A stretch of DNA of 64,000 nucleotides from Candidatus Brevundimonas colombiensis (GCA_029202665.1 CP119326.1:2108001-2172000); one strand, 5' to 3'; positions 26,865 to 35,724 are shown, counted from the first letter of the stretch. Notes: a model not told the origin generated them from the letters alone. Program-made: numbers and translations.

Positions 26865-26937
26865 CCGCCGACAGGCAAAGACCACAATCCGATTGGGTGT
26901 TGACCCCGGCGGTCGCGCATGGCCTGTGCCGCCTCCC

Positions 26938-28290
26938 ATGATCCGTCTCAGCGCCCCCACCCGTTCCACCCTGAAAGAACTGACCACCCTGGCCTGGCCG
27001 GTGGTGCTGGCGCGTCTGGGCATCATGACCATGGGCCTGACCGACGCCATCGTGGTGGGGCACTACGCCAGCCGCGAACTGGCCTTCCACTCCCTGGCCT
27101 GGGCGCCGTCTTCGGTGGTGCTGACCACGGCGGTCGGGCTGATGATGGGGGTGCAGGTCATGACCGCCCGCCTGAGGGGCGAGGGGCGCGGCGACGAGGT
27201 CGGCACCGTCCTGCGCCGGGGCATGGTCTATGCGTTGCAGATCGGCGTCGTCTCGATGATCGCCCTGATGCTGCTGGGGCCGTTCGGCCTGATGCACATG
27301 GGGCTGGAGGACGGGCTGGGCGAGGGCGCCTCGCCTGTGCTGATGGTCTTCGCCCTGTCGATGCCGGCCTATCTGATTTCGGTGGCGGCCCAGTTCTTCC
27401 TTGAGGGTCTGCACAGGCCCAAGGCGGGCATGGTCGCCATGTGGGTGGCCAATGCGGTCAATCTGGCGCTGAACATCGTGCTGGTGCCCGACATGCTGGG
27501 GCTGGGCGTGCATGGCGCCATGGCTTCGGCCTGGGCGACGTTCGGCGCGCGCACGGCGCTGGCGGTGTTTCTGGTCGTCTTCATCCTGCGCCTGCCCGAG
27601 GCGAAGGGATGGGGTCTGTTCGCCAAGCCAAAACGCGACCGCTCGGTCGAGGTCGAACAGATCCGCGTCGGCATCGGGGCCGGATCGTCGAATTTCATCG
27701 AGGTCGGCGCCTTTGCGGCCATGACCCTGTTCGCCGGACAGCTGGGCGCGGCCGAGACCGCCAGCTGGGCGGTGGTCATCAATGTGTCCGCCATCGTCTT
27801 CATGGTGCCCATGGGCCTGTCGTCCGCGACGGCGGTGCTGGTGGGGCGGGCCTATGGCGCAGGCGACAAGGCGGGGGTGATGCGCGGCGGCCTGCTGGGC
27901 ATCGCCGTGGTCACGGTGCTGGCCTTCATCATCGCCATCGGCCTGTGGCTGGCCGCGCGGCCGGTGGTCAGCGCCTATACGACCGACCCCGCCATCCTGG
28001 CCATCGCGGCCCCGGCCCTGGTCCTGGCGACCCTGTTCTTTGTCGCCGACGCCCAGCAGGTGGTCGCCGCCCAGGCCAACCGCGCGGCAGGCGACGTGGT
28101 CTGGCCCACCCTGATGCACCTGTTGTCCTATGGCATCATCATGATCCCGCTGGGCTGGTGGCTGGCGCACCGCATGGGCGTCGACGGCCTGGTTTGGTCG
28201 GTGATCGTCGCCAGCATCATTTCAGGCGTGCTGCTGACGGGGCGGTTCCTGCGCGTGGCGCGACGGCCGATAGTGAAGGCGGCGGGTTGA
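26938..28290 (+). CDS. MATE family efflux transporter
   Basis: A 450-residue, twelve-helix inner-membrane exporter driven by Na+ or H+. LAWPVVLARLGIMTMGLTDAI in helix 1, the GLMMGVQVMTARLRGEGR loop and the repeated SSATAVLVGRAYGAGD in the second half are typical of the NorM/DinF superfamily. The substrate is unknown. I start at MIRLSAPTRSTLKEL; the upstream extension is not conserved in character. Confidence 0.9.
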   Translation: MIRLSAPTRSTLKELTTLAWPVVLARLGIMTMGLTDAIVVGHYASRELAFHSLAWAPSSVVLTTAVGLMMGVQVMTARLRGEGRGDEVGTVLRRGMVYALQIGVVSMIALMLLGPFGLMHMGLEDGLGEGASPVLMVFALSMPAYLISVAAQFFLEGLHRPKAGMVAMWVANAVNLALNIVLVPDMLGLGVHGAMASAWATFGARTALAVFLVVFILRLPEAKGWGLFAKPKRDRSVEVEQIRVGIGAGSSNFIEVGAFAAMTLFAGQLGAAETASWAVVINVSAIVFMVPMGLSSATAVLVGRAYGAGDKAGVMRGGLLGIAVVTVLAFIIAIGLWLAARPVVSAYTTDPAILAIAAPALVLATLFFVADAQQVVAAQANRAAGDVVWPTLMHLLSYGIIMIPLGWWLAHRMGVDGLVWSVIVASIISGVLLTGRFLRVARRPIVKAAG

Positions 28291-28368
28291 AGGGGCGCCC
28301 TGCTCTTGCGGAGTGGGATTGAGCGGTCTGGCGGAATGACAGGGACGGGCGGGGAGCAGAATCTGGGT

Positions 28369-28668
28369 CTATGTTTGGCGGGGCTCGCCGACGTCATAAA
28401 CGAGCAGGTTCCGATCACTGATTTCAAGTTTCTGCCAAGCTGCGCGCCACTCAGAGATGTGAGTAGAGGCAAAATGGCGATCCAGTGCCGTCTGTTCGGT
28501 CCAGCGTTCTTTAACGTGAATGAGGCCGGGTTCGAAAAGGTCTTCGGCATAGCCATATTCAACACACCCTTCCTCGGCGCGACTGGATTCAACCATGCGT
28601 TTCATGATGGGCCGGGCCGCATCCAAATTAGATGAGGGCAGTCGAATGGTTCCTATGATCAGCAGCAT
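28369..28668 (-). CDS. ABM-domain quinol monooxygenase-like protein
   Basis: A 99-residue protein of the YgiN type. LLIIGTIRLPSSNLDAARPI begins the fold, then SSRAEEGCVEYGYAEDL and HVKERWTEQTALDRHFAS, where the E-x-W-x6-H spacing is the classic ABM signature. The substrate is unknown; quinols are likely for the subfamily. G+C is lower than neighbours (57% on one line counted by hand). An in-frame ATG seven codons upstream at 28689 is an alternative start. Confidence 0.78.
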   Translation of the reverse strand: MLLIIGTIRLPSSNLDAARPIMKRMVESSRAEEGCVEYGYAEDLFEPGLIHVKERWTEQTALDRHFASTHISEWRAAWQKLEISDRNLLVYDVGEPRQT

Positions 28669-28870
28669 ATCCCGAGCGTAGAGCACCATCGAATTTCCGC
28701 AACGGGTCGAAAGCGGCTAAGGATCAGGCGCCAAGAAGACGACACTCCCGGTCCCATCTGTCGCGCTGCGATGTGACGGAGGCATCTGGGCCATCCCTTC
28801 GGCAAGTCAAAGGTGACGTTTCGGTTCCGTCGCTTTATATCCGACGGCTTCCCCGAACGACTGGACGATC

Positions 28871-30574
28871 ATGGCCCGCATCCTCATCACCTCGGCGCTG
28901 CCCTATATCAACGGCATCAAGCACCTGGGGAATCTGGCGGGCTCGATGCTGCCGGCCGACGTCTGGGCGCGGTTCAAGCGTGCGCAGGGGCATGAGGTGC
29001 TCTATATCTGCGCCACCGACGAGCATGGCACCCCGGCCGAGCTGGCCGCCGCCGCCGCCGGTCAGGACGTGCGCACCTATTGCGACGATCAGCACGAGGT
29101 CCAGAAGAAGGCTGGTCAGGCGTTCGGCCTGAGCTTCGACTGGTTCGGTCGGTCGTCGAACCCGCAGAACCATCGTCTGACCCAGCATTTCGCGGAAGCT
29201 CTGGAGAAGAACGGTCTGATCGAGGAGCGGGTTGATCGGATGATCTATTCCATCGACGACGCGCGGTTCCTGCCCGACCGCTATGTCGAGGGGACCTGCC
29301 CGCACTGCGGCCATGTCGGCGCGCGGGGCGACCAGTGCGACAACTGCGGGCGGCTGCTGGACCCGACCGACCTGATCGATCCCTATTCGTCGGTGTCGGG
29401 TTCGCGGAACCTGGAGGTGCGCGACACGCGCCATCTCTATTTGCTTCAGACGAAGATCGAGCCGGAAATCCGCGCCTGGGTCGACGGCAAGAGCGGCTGG
29501 CAGACGCTGGCCAAATCCATCGCCTACAAGCATCTGGACGAGGGGCTGATCGACCGGGGCATCACCCGCGACCTGGCCTGGGGCGTGCCGGTGACCAAGG
29601 ACGGATTCCCGCGCCCGGGCATGGAGGACAAGGTCTTCTATGTCTGGTTCGACGCCCCGATCGAATATATCGGCGCGACCGAGGAATGGGCCGAGGCGAC
29701 CGGCAACAGCTGGCGCGACTGGTGGCGTCTGGACGAGGGAGCGGATGACGTCCGCTATGTCCAGTTCATGGGCAAGGACAATGTCGCCTTCCACACCGTC
29801 AGCTTCCCGGCGACCATCATCGGCTCGGGCGAACCGTGGAAGACGGTGGACCAGCTGAAGGCCTTCAACTGGCTGAACTGGTATGGCGGAAAATTCTCCA
29901 CCAGCCAGAAGCGCGGCGTCTTCATGGATCAGGCGCTGGACCTGTTGCCGGCGGACTACTGGCGCTGGCGGCTGACGGCTTATGGGCCTGAGCACGCGGA
30001 TTCGGCCTTCACCTGGGAGGATTTCCAGGCCTCGACGAACAAGGACCTGGCCGATGTGCTGGGCAATTTCGTCAACCGCATCGTCAAATTCGCCGAATCC
30101 AAGTTCGACGGCGTCGTGCCGGACGGCGGTCAGGCCGGGCCGGTCGAGGCCAAGCTGGAAGCCGACATCAAGGCGGCCGTGGCGGAGGCGACCGAACAGT
30201 TCGAGGCGATGGAGTTCAGAAAGGCCGCCGTCGCCATCCGCGCGGCCTGGGTGCTGGGCAATGAATATCTGCAGGTCGCCGCGCCCTGGACGGCGCTGAA
30301 GACCGATCGCGACCAGGCGGCGGTCGGGGTGCGGACGGGGCTGAATCTGGTGGCCCTGTTCGCGCGTCTGGCCGCGCCGATCCTGCCGTTCACCGCGCCC
30401 CGGATCGCGGCCTCGGTGGGGGCGGACGACCTGAGCTGGCCGGGCGCCGACGAGGATTTGCTGAACGTCCTGCCGATCGGCGGCAAGGTCGAGGCCCAGG
30501 GCGTGCTGTTCGCCAAGATCGAGGACGCCCAGGTGACGGAATGGTCCGAACGTTTCGGCGGCGCGGACGCCTGA
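28871..30574 (+). CDS. metG: Methionine--tRNA ligase
   Basis: Charges tRNA-Met with methionine. The 567-residue protein has a HIGH-type motif HLGN at 18-21 and a zinc knuckle CPHC...CDNC (C143, C146, C156, C159). KFSTS at 341-345 stands where KMSKS usually is. The C-terminal helical anticodon domain is present, but there is no EMAP/Trbp111 extension. The KFSTS variant occurs in one branch of MetRS. The gene stands alone on the plus strand. Confidence 0.95.
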   Translation: MARILITSALPYINGIKHLGNLAGSMLPADVWARFKRAQGHEVLYICATDEHGTPAELAAAAAGQDVRTYCDDQHEVQKKAGQAFGLSFDWFGRSSNPQNHRLTQHFAEALEKNGLIEERVDRMIYSIDDARFLPDRYVEGTCPHCGHVGARGDQCDNCGRLLDPTDLIDPYSSVSGSRNLEVRDTRHLYLLQTKIEPEIRAWVDGKSGWQTLAKSIAYKHLDEGLIDRGITRDLAWGVPVTKDGFPRPGMEDKVFYVWFDAPIEYIGATEEWAEATGNSWRDWWRLDEGADDVRYVQFMGKDNVAFHTVSFPATIIGSGEPWKTVDQLKAFNWLNWYGGKFSTSQKRGVFMDQALDLLPADYWRWRLTAYGPEHADSAFTWEDFQASTNKDLADVLGNFVNRIVKFAESKFDGVVPDGGQAGPVEAKLEADIKAAVAEATEQFEAMEFRKAAVAIRAAWVLGNEYLQVAAPWTALKTDRDQAAVGVRTGLNLVALFARLAAPILPFTAPRIAASVGADDLSWPGADEDLLNVLPIGGKVEAQGVLFAKIEDAQVTEWSERFGGADA

Positions 30575-30647
30575 TCGGGCGGGCGGGCGGCGTGGCCCTG
30601 TCGGCGGGGGCGGACCGGATTTCCGTCACGGGGTGGCTGCGGGGCGT

Positions 30648-31178
30648 CTAGGCCCGGTTCCAGGGTGCGCGGTTCAACAGGATGGCCAGGCCGCACCAGC
30701 CGGTGATCCCCGCCGTGGCCAGGGCGGCGCCGAACAGGCCCGCGACGACGAAGCCCGCCGGACCGATGGCGAAGCCCGCCAGCACGCTGAGCACCACCAG
30801 CAGGCCCACGGCGATCTGCACCTGACGGAAGATCGACAGGGGCGGCGTCGCCTCGGCGGCGGCCAACGGCAGGCCGGCGGCCCGCCAGGCCTCTATGCCG
30901 CCTTGCAGGTTGAAGACGGGCTGGCCGCCGGGCGCGACGGCGCCGACGGCGGCGCAGGCCTGACCGCCGCGCGCGCCCTTCTGGCACTGGAAAATGATCT
31001 TGCGGTCGGCGGGCAGGTCCATGCCGCGTAGGATCTCGGTCGTCCGGGCCAGGGGCGCGGACAGGGCGTAGGGGATGTGGGCGGCGGAAAACTCGCCCGG
31101 TTCACGCACGTCGATCAGCACGGCCTGACCGGACGCCAGCCAATCCATCGCCTGTCGTGGAGAAACAGCTTCGACCAT
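30648..31178 (-). CDS. Rhodanese domain fused to DUF2892-type membrane domain
   Basis: A 176-residue inner-membrane protein. Residues 1-105 are a rhodanese sulfurtransferase with LIDVREPGEF and active-site C65 in FQCQKGARGG. Residues about 112-170 hold two transmembrane helices, ending WCGLAILLNRAPWN, as in DUF2892 proteins. It would handle sulfane sulfur (persulfide) at the membrane. It starts four bases after the ArsR-type repressor gene in the same direction and is probably its main target. Confidence 0.87.
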   Translation of the reverse strand: MVEAVSPRQAMDWLASGQAVLIDVREPGEFSAAHIPYALSAPLARTTEILRGMDLPADRKIIFQCQKGARGGQACAAVGAVAPGGQPVFNLQGGIEAWRAAGLPLAAAEATPPLSIFRQVQIAVGLLVVLSVLAGFAIGPAGFVVAGLFGAALATAGITGWCGLAILLNRAPWNRA

Positions 31179-31181
31179 CGG

Positions 31182-31508
31182 TCAGTCCTTTGCGCAGAAG
31201 TGGATGTAGAGCACGGTCATGATTTCGACCGCCGCCGGGTGGGCGATGAAATAGGTCAGGGTGCGATGGTCGCGGCGGAAGTCGACCACGCCCTCGTCCT
31301 TCAGTTTCGACAGATGCTGGGACATGGAGGTGGGCGCCACGCCCGTCTCGGCGATCAGGGCGGCGACATTCCGCTCGCCCTGCGCCAAGGCGCACAGGAT
31401 CAGCAGCCGATGGGGGTTGGCCAGGCTTTTCAGGAAGGTCGCCGCCTCATCCGCACGGGGCGGAAGGGCGTCGGGCAGGTCCATGACGATGGCGTCTTTA
31501 CATTTCAT
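31182..31508 (-). CDS. ArsR-family repressor, BigR/SqrR-like sulfane-sulfur sensor
   Basis: A 108-residue winged-helix repressor. The recognition helix region is TGVAPTSMSQHLSKLKDEGVV at about 55-75, and ANPHRLLILCALAQGE carries C39; the last helix carries C105. BigR and SqrR sense sulfide-derived persulfides through a cysteine pair at nearly these positions (41/107 in SqrR), so the same role is likely here. A third cysteine, C3, is extra. The gene leads an operon with a rhodanese and faces the CMD gene across a 44-base gap containing a palindrome. Confidence 0.85.
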   Translation of the reverse strand: MKCKDAIVMDLPDALPPRADEAATFLKSLANPHRLLILCALAQGERNVAALIAETGVAPTSMSQHLSKLKDEGVVDFRRDHRTLTYFIAHPAAVEIMTVLYIHFCAKD

Positions 31509-31531
31509 GTTTCGATCATATCATAAAAACA
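31508..31531. promoter_or_regulatory. Candidate operator of the ArsR-family repressor
   Basis: A 24-base imperfect palindrome, TGTTT-N2-AT-N-ATAT-N-AT-N2-AAACA, with 18 of 24 positions symmetric. It fills the AT-rich gap between the divergent repressor and CMD genes and abuts the repressor start codon. The base before the second half-site starts the CMD leader, so one site could control both directions. Confidence 0.55.
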
Positions 31532-31552
31532 CGAATTGAAAAGGAGGCTTCT

Positions 31553-31900
31553 GTGGCCAAGGACTACACAGCGCTGACGCGCGACATCTCGACCTATATC
31601 GGTGAACTGCGGCGGGCCCAGCCCGAGCCGATGCAGGCCTTCTCGGCCCTGGCCAAGAGCGCCTCGGCCGACGGCGCGGTGGACAAGAAGACCAAGGAGC
31701 TGATCGCCCTGGCCATCGGCGTGACCCAGCGGTGCGACGGCTGCATCGGCTTTCACGCCAAGGCGCTGAAGGACCTGGGCGCGGCGCGCGAGGAGATCGC
31801 CGAGGTCATGGCCATGTGCGTCTATATGGGCGGCGGCCCGGCTCTGATGTATGCGGCGGACGCCCTGCGGGCCTTCGACCAGTTCGCCGAGACGGCCTAG
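31553..31900 (+). CDS. Carboxymuconolactone decarboxylase/AhpD-like protein
   Basis: A 115-residue all-helical protein of the CMD/AhpD superfamily. The active-site pattern is E49-x11-C61-x2-C64-x3-H68 (KELIALAIGVTQRCDGCIGFH), as in AhpD-like thiol peroxidase partners. The GTG start is fixed by an excellent AAGGAGG at 31541. It is divergent from the sulfane-sulfur repressor and may repair thiol damage or reduce persulfides; that is inference from context. Its last codons overlap the convergent second rhodanese gene by four bases. Confidence 0.87.
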   Translation: MAKDYTALTRDISTYIGELRRAQPEPMQAFSALAKSASADGAVDKKTKELIALAIGVTQRCDGCIGFHAKALKDLGAAREEIAEVMAMCVYMGGGPALMYAADALRAFDQFAETA

Positions 31901-32226
31901 CCCTCGATGATCGGCAGGCCCGCCGCATGCCAGGCCTGGATGCCGCCCGTCAGGTTGAACACGGGCTGGCCGTCCGAAGCCATCGGGCCGACGAAGGCGC
32001 AGACCTGATGGCTGCGCCCGCCCTTCAGGCACTGGACGATGATCTTCCTGTCGGCGGGCAGGTCCAGCGCCTCCCAGGCGGCGGGCATCTGGCTGAGCGG
32101 GGCCAGGATCGCGCCGTCGATACGGGCGGCGGCGAACTCGTCCGGCTCGCGCACGTCGATCAGGACGGCCTCGCCGGCCTGCAGCCAGGCGGCGGCCTCT
32201 TCGACCGTGACCGTGGCGACCGTCAT
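31897..32226 (-). CDS. Rhodanese-like sulfurtransferase
   Basis: A 109-residue single rhodanese domain, soluble. It has LIDVREPDEF, active-site C66 in VQCLKGGRSHQVC and the final GGIQAWHAAGLPI. It resembles the rhodanese half of the nearby membrane fusion protein, suggesting duplication. Its ATG overlaps the upstream TerC gene stop (ATGA), so it is translated with TerC. Confidence 0.88.
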   Translation of the reverse strand: MTVATVTVEEAAAWLQAGEAVLIDVREPDEFAAARIDGAILAPLSQMPAAWEALDLPADRKIIVQCLKGGRSHQVCAFVGPMASDGQPVFNLTGGIQAWHAAGLPIIEG

Positions 32227-33032
32227 CGGGCGGGCGCCGCAGGCTGGGCGGGGGCGGCAACGGGGCTGTCCGCGCCGCCCTTCCGGCCCAGGTGTTTGGC
32301 GGCCTCTTCAGGGCCGATCTCCAGGAAGGCCGGGGCCGAGGCGTTGAACTCGTCCATATGGCCGGTGCGGACCACGACCTGACGCGCGCCGTCCCAGATC
32401 ATGTGCAGGGCGACATAGAGCACCACGACCAGGCCGATGTAGCCGATCCAGCTGAAGCGATGCAGCAGCTTGGCGATATAGGTGGCGGCCACACCCATCA
32501 GGGCGATCGACAGGATCAGGCCGAAGACCATGATCCACGGGTGTTCGTGCGCGGCGCCGGCGACAGCCAGCACATTGTCCAGCGACATGGTGATGTCGGC
32601 GACCATGATCTGGATCAGGGCGGCGCCGAAGCTCTTGCGCTTGACGCCCAGCTCCTCGGGCGAGGGGCCCGTGCCATGCTCGATGCTCATGGCCAGCTCG
32701 AGTTCCTTCTCGGCCTCGGCCTGGTCGTGGGTGCGCTGCTCCTGCAGTTCGCGCCACATCTTCCAGCACACCCACAGCAGCAGCAGGCCGCCCGCCAGCA
32801 GAAGCCCCACCAGCGCCAGAAGCTGGACGGTAATCAGGGCGAAGCCGATGCGCATGACGACAGCCGCGGCCAGACCGATCAGAATGGCCTTCTTGCGCTG
32901 GTCCTGGGGCAGGGCGGCGGCGGCCAGGCCCACGGCGACGGCGTTGTCGCCGGCCAGGACCAGATCCATCAACAGGACCTGGCCCAGGGCCGTAGCCTGG
33001 CTGGCGAGTTCGGGAGACGAGAGGAAATCCAT
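32223..33032 (-). CDS. TerC family integral membrane protein
   Basis: A 269-residue protein with about seven transmembrane helices. Two family hallmarks are the acidic motifs VLAGDNAVAV (near residue 30) and TMSLDNVLAVAG (in the second half), with a charged loop between. TerC/YjbE proteins are linked to metal (Mn2+) handling and exoenzyme metalation. The C-terminus is an Ala/Pro-rich tail. It is coupled to the downstream rhodanese gene. Confidence 0.87.
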   Translation of the reverse strand: MDFLSSPELASQATALGQVLLMDLVLAGDNAVAVGLAAAALPQDQRKKAILIGLAAAVVMRIGFALITVQLLALVGLLLAGGLLLLWVCWKMWRELQEQRTHDQAEAEKELELAMSIEHGTGPSPEELGVKRKSFGAALIQIMVADITMSLDNVLAVAGAAHEHPWIMVFGLILSIALMGVAATYIAKLLHRFSWIGYIGLVVVLYVALHMIWDGARQVVVRTGHMDEFNASAPAFLEIGPEEAAKHLGRKGGADSPVAAPAQPAAPAR

Positions 33033-33063
33033 ATCCGCTCTCTAACGCCGGTGCGGCCTTCTG

Positions 33064-33960
33064 TCAGCCGCGTTGCGCGCGCGCCGCCTCATAAAGCGCC
33101 ACGGCGGCGGCGTTCGACACGTTCAGACTCTCGAACCCGCCCGGCATGGGGATCTTGGCCAGGACGTCGCAGTGTTCGGCGACCAGGCGGCGGATGCCGT
33201 CGCCCTCGGATCCCATGACCAGGACGGTGGGCTGCGAATCAAGCGCCTCTTCCAGCGTCTGTTCGCCCGATCCGTCCAGACCCACGGCGCGCCAGCCCAG
33301 ATCGGCCAGACGTTCCAGCGCCCGCGACAGATTCGTCACGCGCGCATGGGGCAGGCGTTCGGTCGCGCCGACCGCCGCCTTGGCCAGGGCGCCCGCCAGA
33401 GCCGGGGCGTGTCGGTCCTGAACGACTATTCCCCTCGCGCCGAAGGCCAGGGCCGAACGGAAGATGGCGCCGACGTTCTGGGGGTCGGTCAGCTGATCCA
33501 GCATGACGATGACGCCATGAGCGGGATCGGCCAGGTCGTCCAGCGACACGCCTTCCAGCGGCTGGACCTTGAACACCATGCCCTGGTGCACCGCGCCGGC
33601 GGGCAGCATCCGGGTCAGGGCCTGGTTGTCCATGACCTCGATCTTGTGGCCGTGGTTCAGCCGGCCGTCCTCGATCTCCTGCGCGCGGTCGGCGGTGACG
33701 ATCAGTCGACCCATTCCACGCCGCGCGGGATTCGCCAGGGCGGCCAGAACCGGGTGGCGGCCCCACAGATAATTATCGGCGTCCGCCTTGCCGCGATCGG
33801 GGCCTCGATCCGGCGAACGGGGCGCCCGAGGCGCATCCTCACGCGCGGAAAACCCTTGCGCGGCGGGCTTTTGTGCCCGGTCACGCGGCCCTCCGGGCCT
33901 ATTTCCAAAGACCTGCTTTTTACCGCTTTTACGGTCGTTGCGTTCTGATTTCGACGACAC
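33064..33960 (-). CDS. rlmB: 23S rRNA (guanosine-2'-O-)-methyltransferase RlmB-type (TrmH/SpoU family)
   Basis: A 298-residue SPOUT methyltransferase. An Arg/Lys-rich tail of about 65 residues precedes the substrate-binding domain (LWGRHPVLAALANPARRG). The trefoil-knot domain shows DQLTDPQNVGAIFRSA, VMGSEGDGIRRL and SLNVSNAAAVALYEA, the three SpoU motifs. Target G2251 is that of E. coli RlmB and is assumed here. I use the GTG at 33960, which has GGAGG nine bases upstream, rather than a TTG at 33990. Confidence 0.88.
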   Translation of the reverse strand: MSSKSERNDRKSGKKQVFGNRPGGPRDRAQKPAAQGFSAREDAPRAPRSPDRGPDRGKADADNYLWGRHPVLAALANPARRGMGRLIVTADRAQEIEDGRLNHGHKIEVMDNQALTRMLPAGAVHQGMVFKVQPLEGVSLDDLADPAHGVIVMLDQLTDPQNVGAIFRSALAFGARGIVVQDRHAPALAGALAKAAVGATERLPHARVTNLSRALERLADLGWRAVGLDGSGEQTLEEALDSQPTVLVMGSEGDGIRRLVAEHCDVLAKIPMPGGFESLNVSNAAAVALYEAARAQRG

Positions 33961-34108
33961 TATAAGACGCCCTCCGATTTGGAGCCCCAAGGGCTTTCGG
34001 GTCTGGGCGCCCCCTCTACTGCAGAGGAGGCGGCAAGCCGAAGGCTTTTGTTTCGTCCCGCATCTTTATGGGCGGAACGAGGGGTCCGGCGGTTCGAAAA
34101 GGCGCGCT

Positions 34109-34192
34109 GGGGGAATGTCCCGAGTGGCAAAGGGGGGGGACTGTAAATCCCCTGCGTAAGCTTCGAAGGTTCGAGTCCTTCTTCCCCCACCA
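34109..34192 (+). tRNA. tRNA-Tyr (GTA)
   Basis: An 84-base class II tRNA with an encoded CCA end. The acceptor stem GGGGGAA pairs with TTCCCCC. The anticodon stem GGGGA/TCCCC encloses CTGTAAA with anticodon GTA. The long variable arm lies before the GGTTCGAGTCC T arm. Confidence 0.96.
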
Positions 34193-34272
34193 CGCGCCTT
34201 CGACGAACTGCGGATCACGGCGCCGGAGAGGTATCGGCTGCGGCGTTCCCCAAGAACTTCCGCAGTCTCCGC

Positions 34273-34346
34273 GCGGGTATAGCACAATGGTAGTGCAGCA
34301 GCCTTCCAAGCTGAGGATGTCGGTTCGATCCCGTCTACCCGCTCCA
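34273..34346 (+). tRNA. tRNA-Gly (TCC)
   Basis: A 74-base tRNA with an encoded CCA. The acceptor stem is GCGGGTA/TACCCGC, and the anticodon loop CTTCCAA carries TCC. The T arm is CGGTTCGATCCCG. It lies 60 bases before tuf, as in the tyrU-glyT-tufB arrangement of E. coli. Confidence 0.96.
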
Positions 34347-34406
34347 GGTTTTTAGATCAGCATCGCGCCCCTCCGCTGACGGACCCGGGCCACAGGAGTT
34401 TTGGCC

Positions 34407-35597
34407 ATGGCCAAGGAAAAGTTCGAACGCACGAAGCCGCACTGCAACATCGGCACGATTGGTCACGTTGACCACGGCAAGACGACGCTGACGGCTGCGA
34501 TCACGATGACGCTGGCGAAGGCCGGCGGCGCGAAGGCGATGAACTACGCCGACATCGACGCTGCGCCGGAAGAAAAGGCCCGCGGCATCACGATCAACAC
34601 CGCGCACGTGGAATATGAGACGGCCAACCGTCACTACGCCCACGTCGACTGCCCCGGCCACGCCGACTATGTGAAGAACATGATCACGGGCGCCGCGCAG
34701 ATGGACGGCGCGATCCTGGTGGTTTCGGCCGCTGACGGCCCGATGCCGCAAACGCGCGAGCACATCCTGCTGGCCCGTCAGGTCGGCGTGCCGGCCCTGG
34801 TGGTCTTCATGAACAAGGTCGACCTGGTCGACGACGAAGAACTGCTGGAACTGGTCGAGATGGAAGTGCGCGAGCTGCTCTCGTCGTACCAGTTCCCGGG
34901 CGACGATATTCCGATCACCAAGGGTTCGGCCAAGGCCGCGACCGACGGCGTGAACCCGGAAATCGGCGAACAGCGCGTTCTGGCCCTGATGGAAACCGTC
35001 GACGCCTACATCCCGCAGCCGGAACGTCCGGTCGACCTGCCGTTCCTGATGCCGGTCGAAGACGTGTTCTCGATCTCGGGCCGCGGCACCGTGGTCACGG
35101 GCCGCGTCGAGAAGGGCATCGTCAAGGTCGGTGAAGAAGTCGAGATCGTCGGCATCCGTCCGGTCCAGAAGACGACCTGCACGGGCGTTGAAATGTTCCG
35201 CAAGCTGCTGGATCAAGGTCAAGCCGGTGACAACGTCGGCGTCCTGCTGCGCGGCACCAAGCGTGAAGACGTCGAGCGCGGCCAGGTGCTGTGCAAGCCC
35301 GGCTCCATCACGCCGCACACCAAGTTCCAGGCCGAAGCCTATATCCTGACGAAGGAAGAGGGCGGCCGCCACACGCCGTTCTTCACCAACTATCGTCCGC
35401 AGTTTTACTTCCGCACGACGGACGTGACGGGCATCGTCCACCTGAAGGAAGGCGTCGAGATGATCATGCCCGGCGACAACGCCGAGCTGAGCGTCGAGCT
35501 GATCACGCCGATCGCGATGGACCAGGGCCTGCGCTTCGCCATCCGTGAAGGCGGCCGCACCGTCGGCGCCGGCGTCGTGGCCAAGATCGTCGAGTAA
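34407..35597 (+). CDS. tuf: Elongation factor Tu
   Basis: Delivers aminoacyl-tRNA to the ribosome as a GTPase. The 396-residue protein starts at MAKEKFERTKPH, with CAGGAG 9-14 bases upstream; the in-frame TTG two codons earlier is not used. It shows the G1 loop GHVDHGKT at 19-26, the DCPGHADY switch II and NKVDLVD. The codon choice is strongly biased, as in highly expressed genes. It follows tRNA-Tyr and tRNA-Gly and ends at a strong terminator. Confidence 0.98.
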   Translation: MAKEKFERTKPHCNIGTIGHVDHGKTTLTAAITMTLAKAGGAKAMNYADIDAAPEEKARGITINTAHVEYETANRHYAHVDCPGHADYVKNMITGAAQMDGAILVVSAADGPMPQTREHILLARQVGVPALVVFMNKVDLVDDEELLELVEMEVRELLSSYQFPGDDIPITKGSAKAATDGVNPEIGEQRVLALMETVDAYIPQPERPVDLPFLMPVEDVFSISGRGTVVTGRVEKGIVKVGEEVEIVGIRPVQKTTCTGVEMFRKLLDQGQAGDNVGVLLRGTKREDVERGQVLCKPGSITPHTKFQAEAYILTKEEGGRHTPFFTNYRPQFYFRTTDVTGIVHLKEGVEMIMPGDNAELSVELITPIAMDQGLRFAIREGGRTVGAGVVAKIVE

Positions 35598-35665
35598 TCG
35601 ACCATCCTTTTGGCCTGAGGCGCTCACGCGCGGCTTGAGGCCGAGAGATACAGTAAGCGTACAGA

Positions 35666-35703
35666 GCGGCCCCCGGAGCAATCCGGGGGCCGCTTCTGCT
35701 TTG
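35666..35703 (+). terminator. Intrinsic terminator after tuf
   Basis: A perfect 12-bp stem, GCGGCCCCCGGA with TCCGGGGGCCGC, encloses GCAA and is followed by TTCTGCTTT. It lies 68 bases after the stop codon. Confidence 0.88.
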
Positions 35704-35724
35704 CGGCTTGGCTGCATTCCGCGC

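Noticed and set aside
28690..28870. Possible SAM riboswitch before metG
   Set aside because: No recognisable SAM-I or SAM-II core in the 180 bases upstream.
34068..34355. Open frames across the tRNA-Tyr and tRNA-Gly region on both strands
   Set aside because: They overlap two well-formed tRNA genes.
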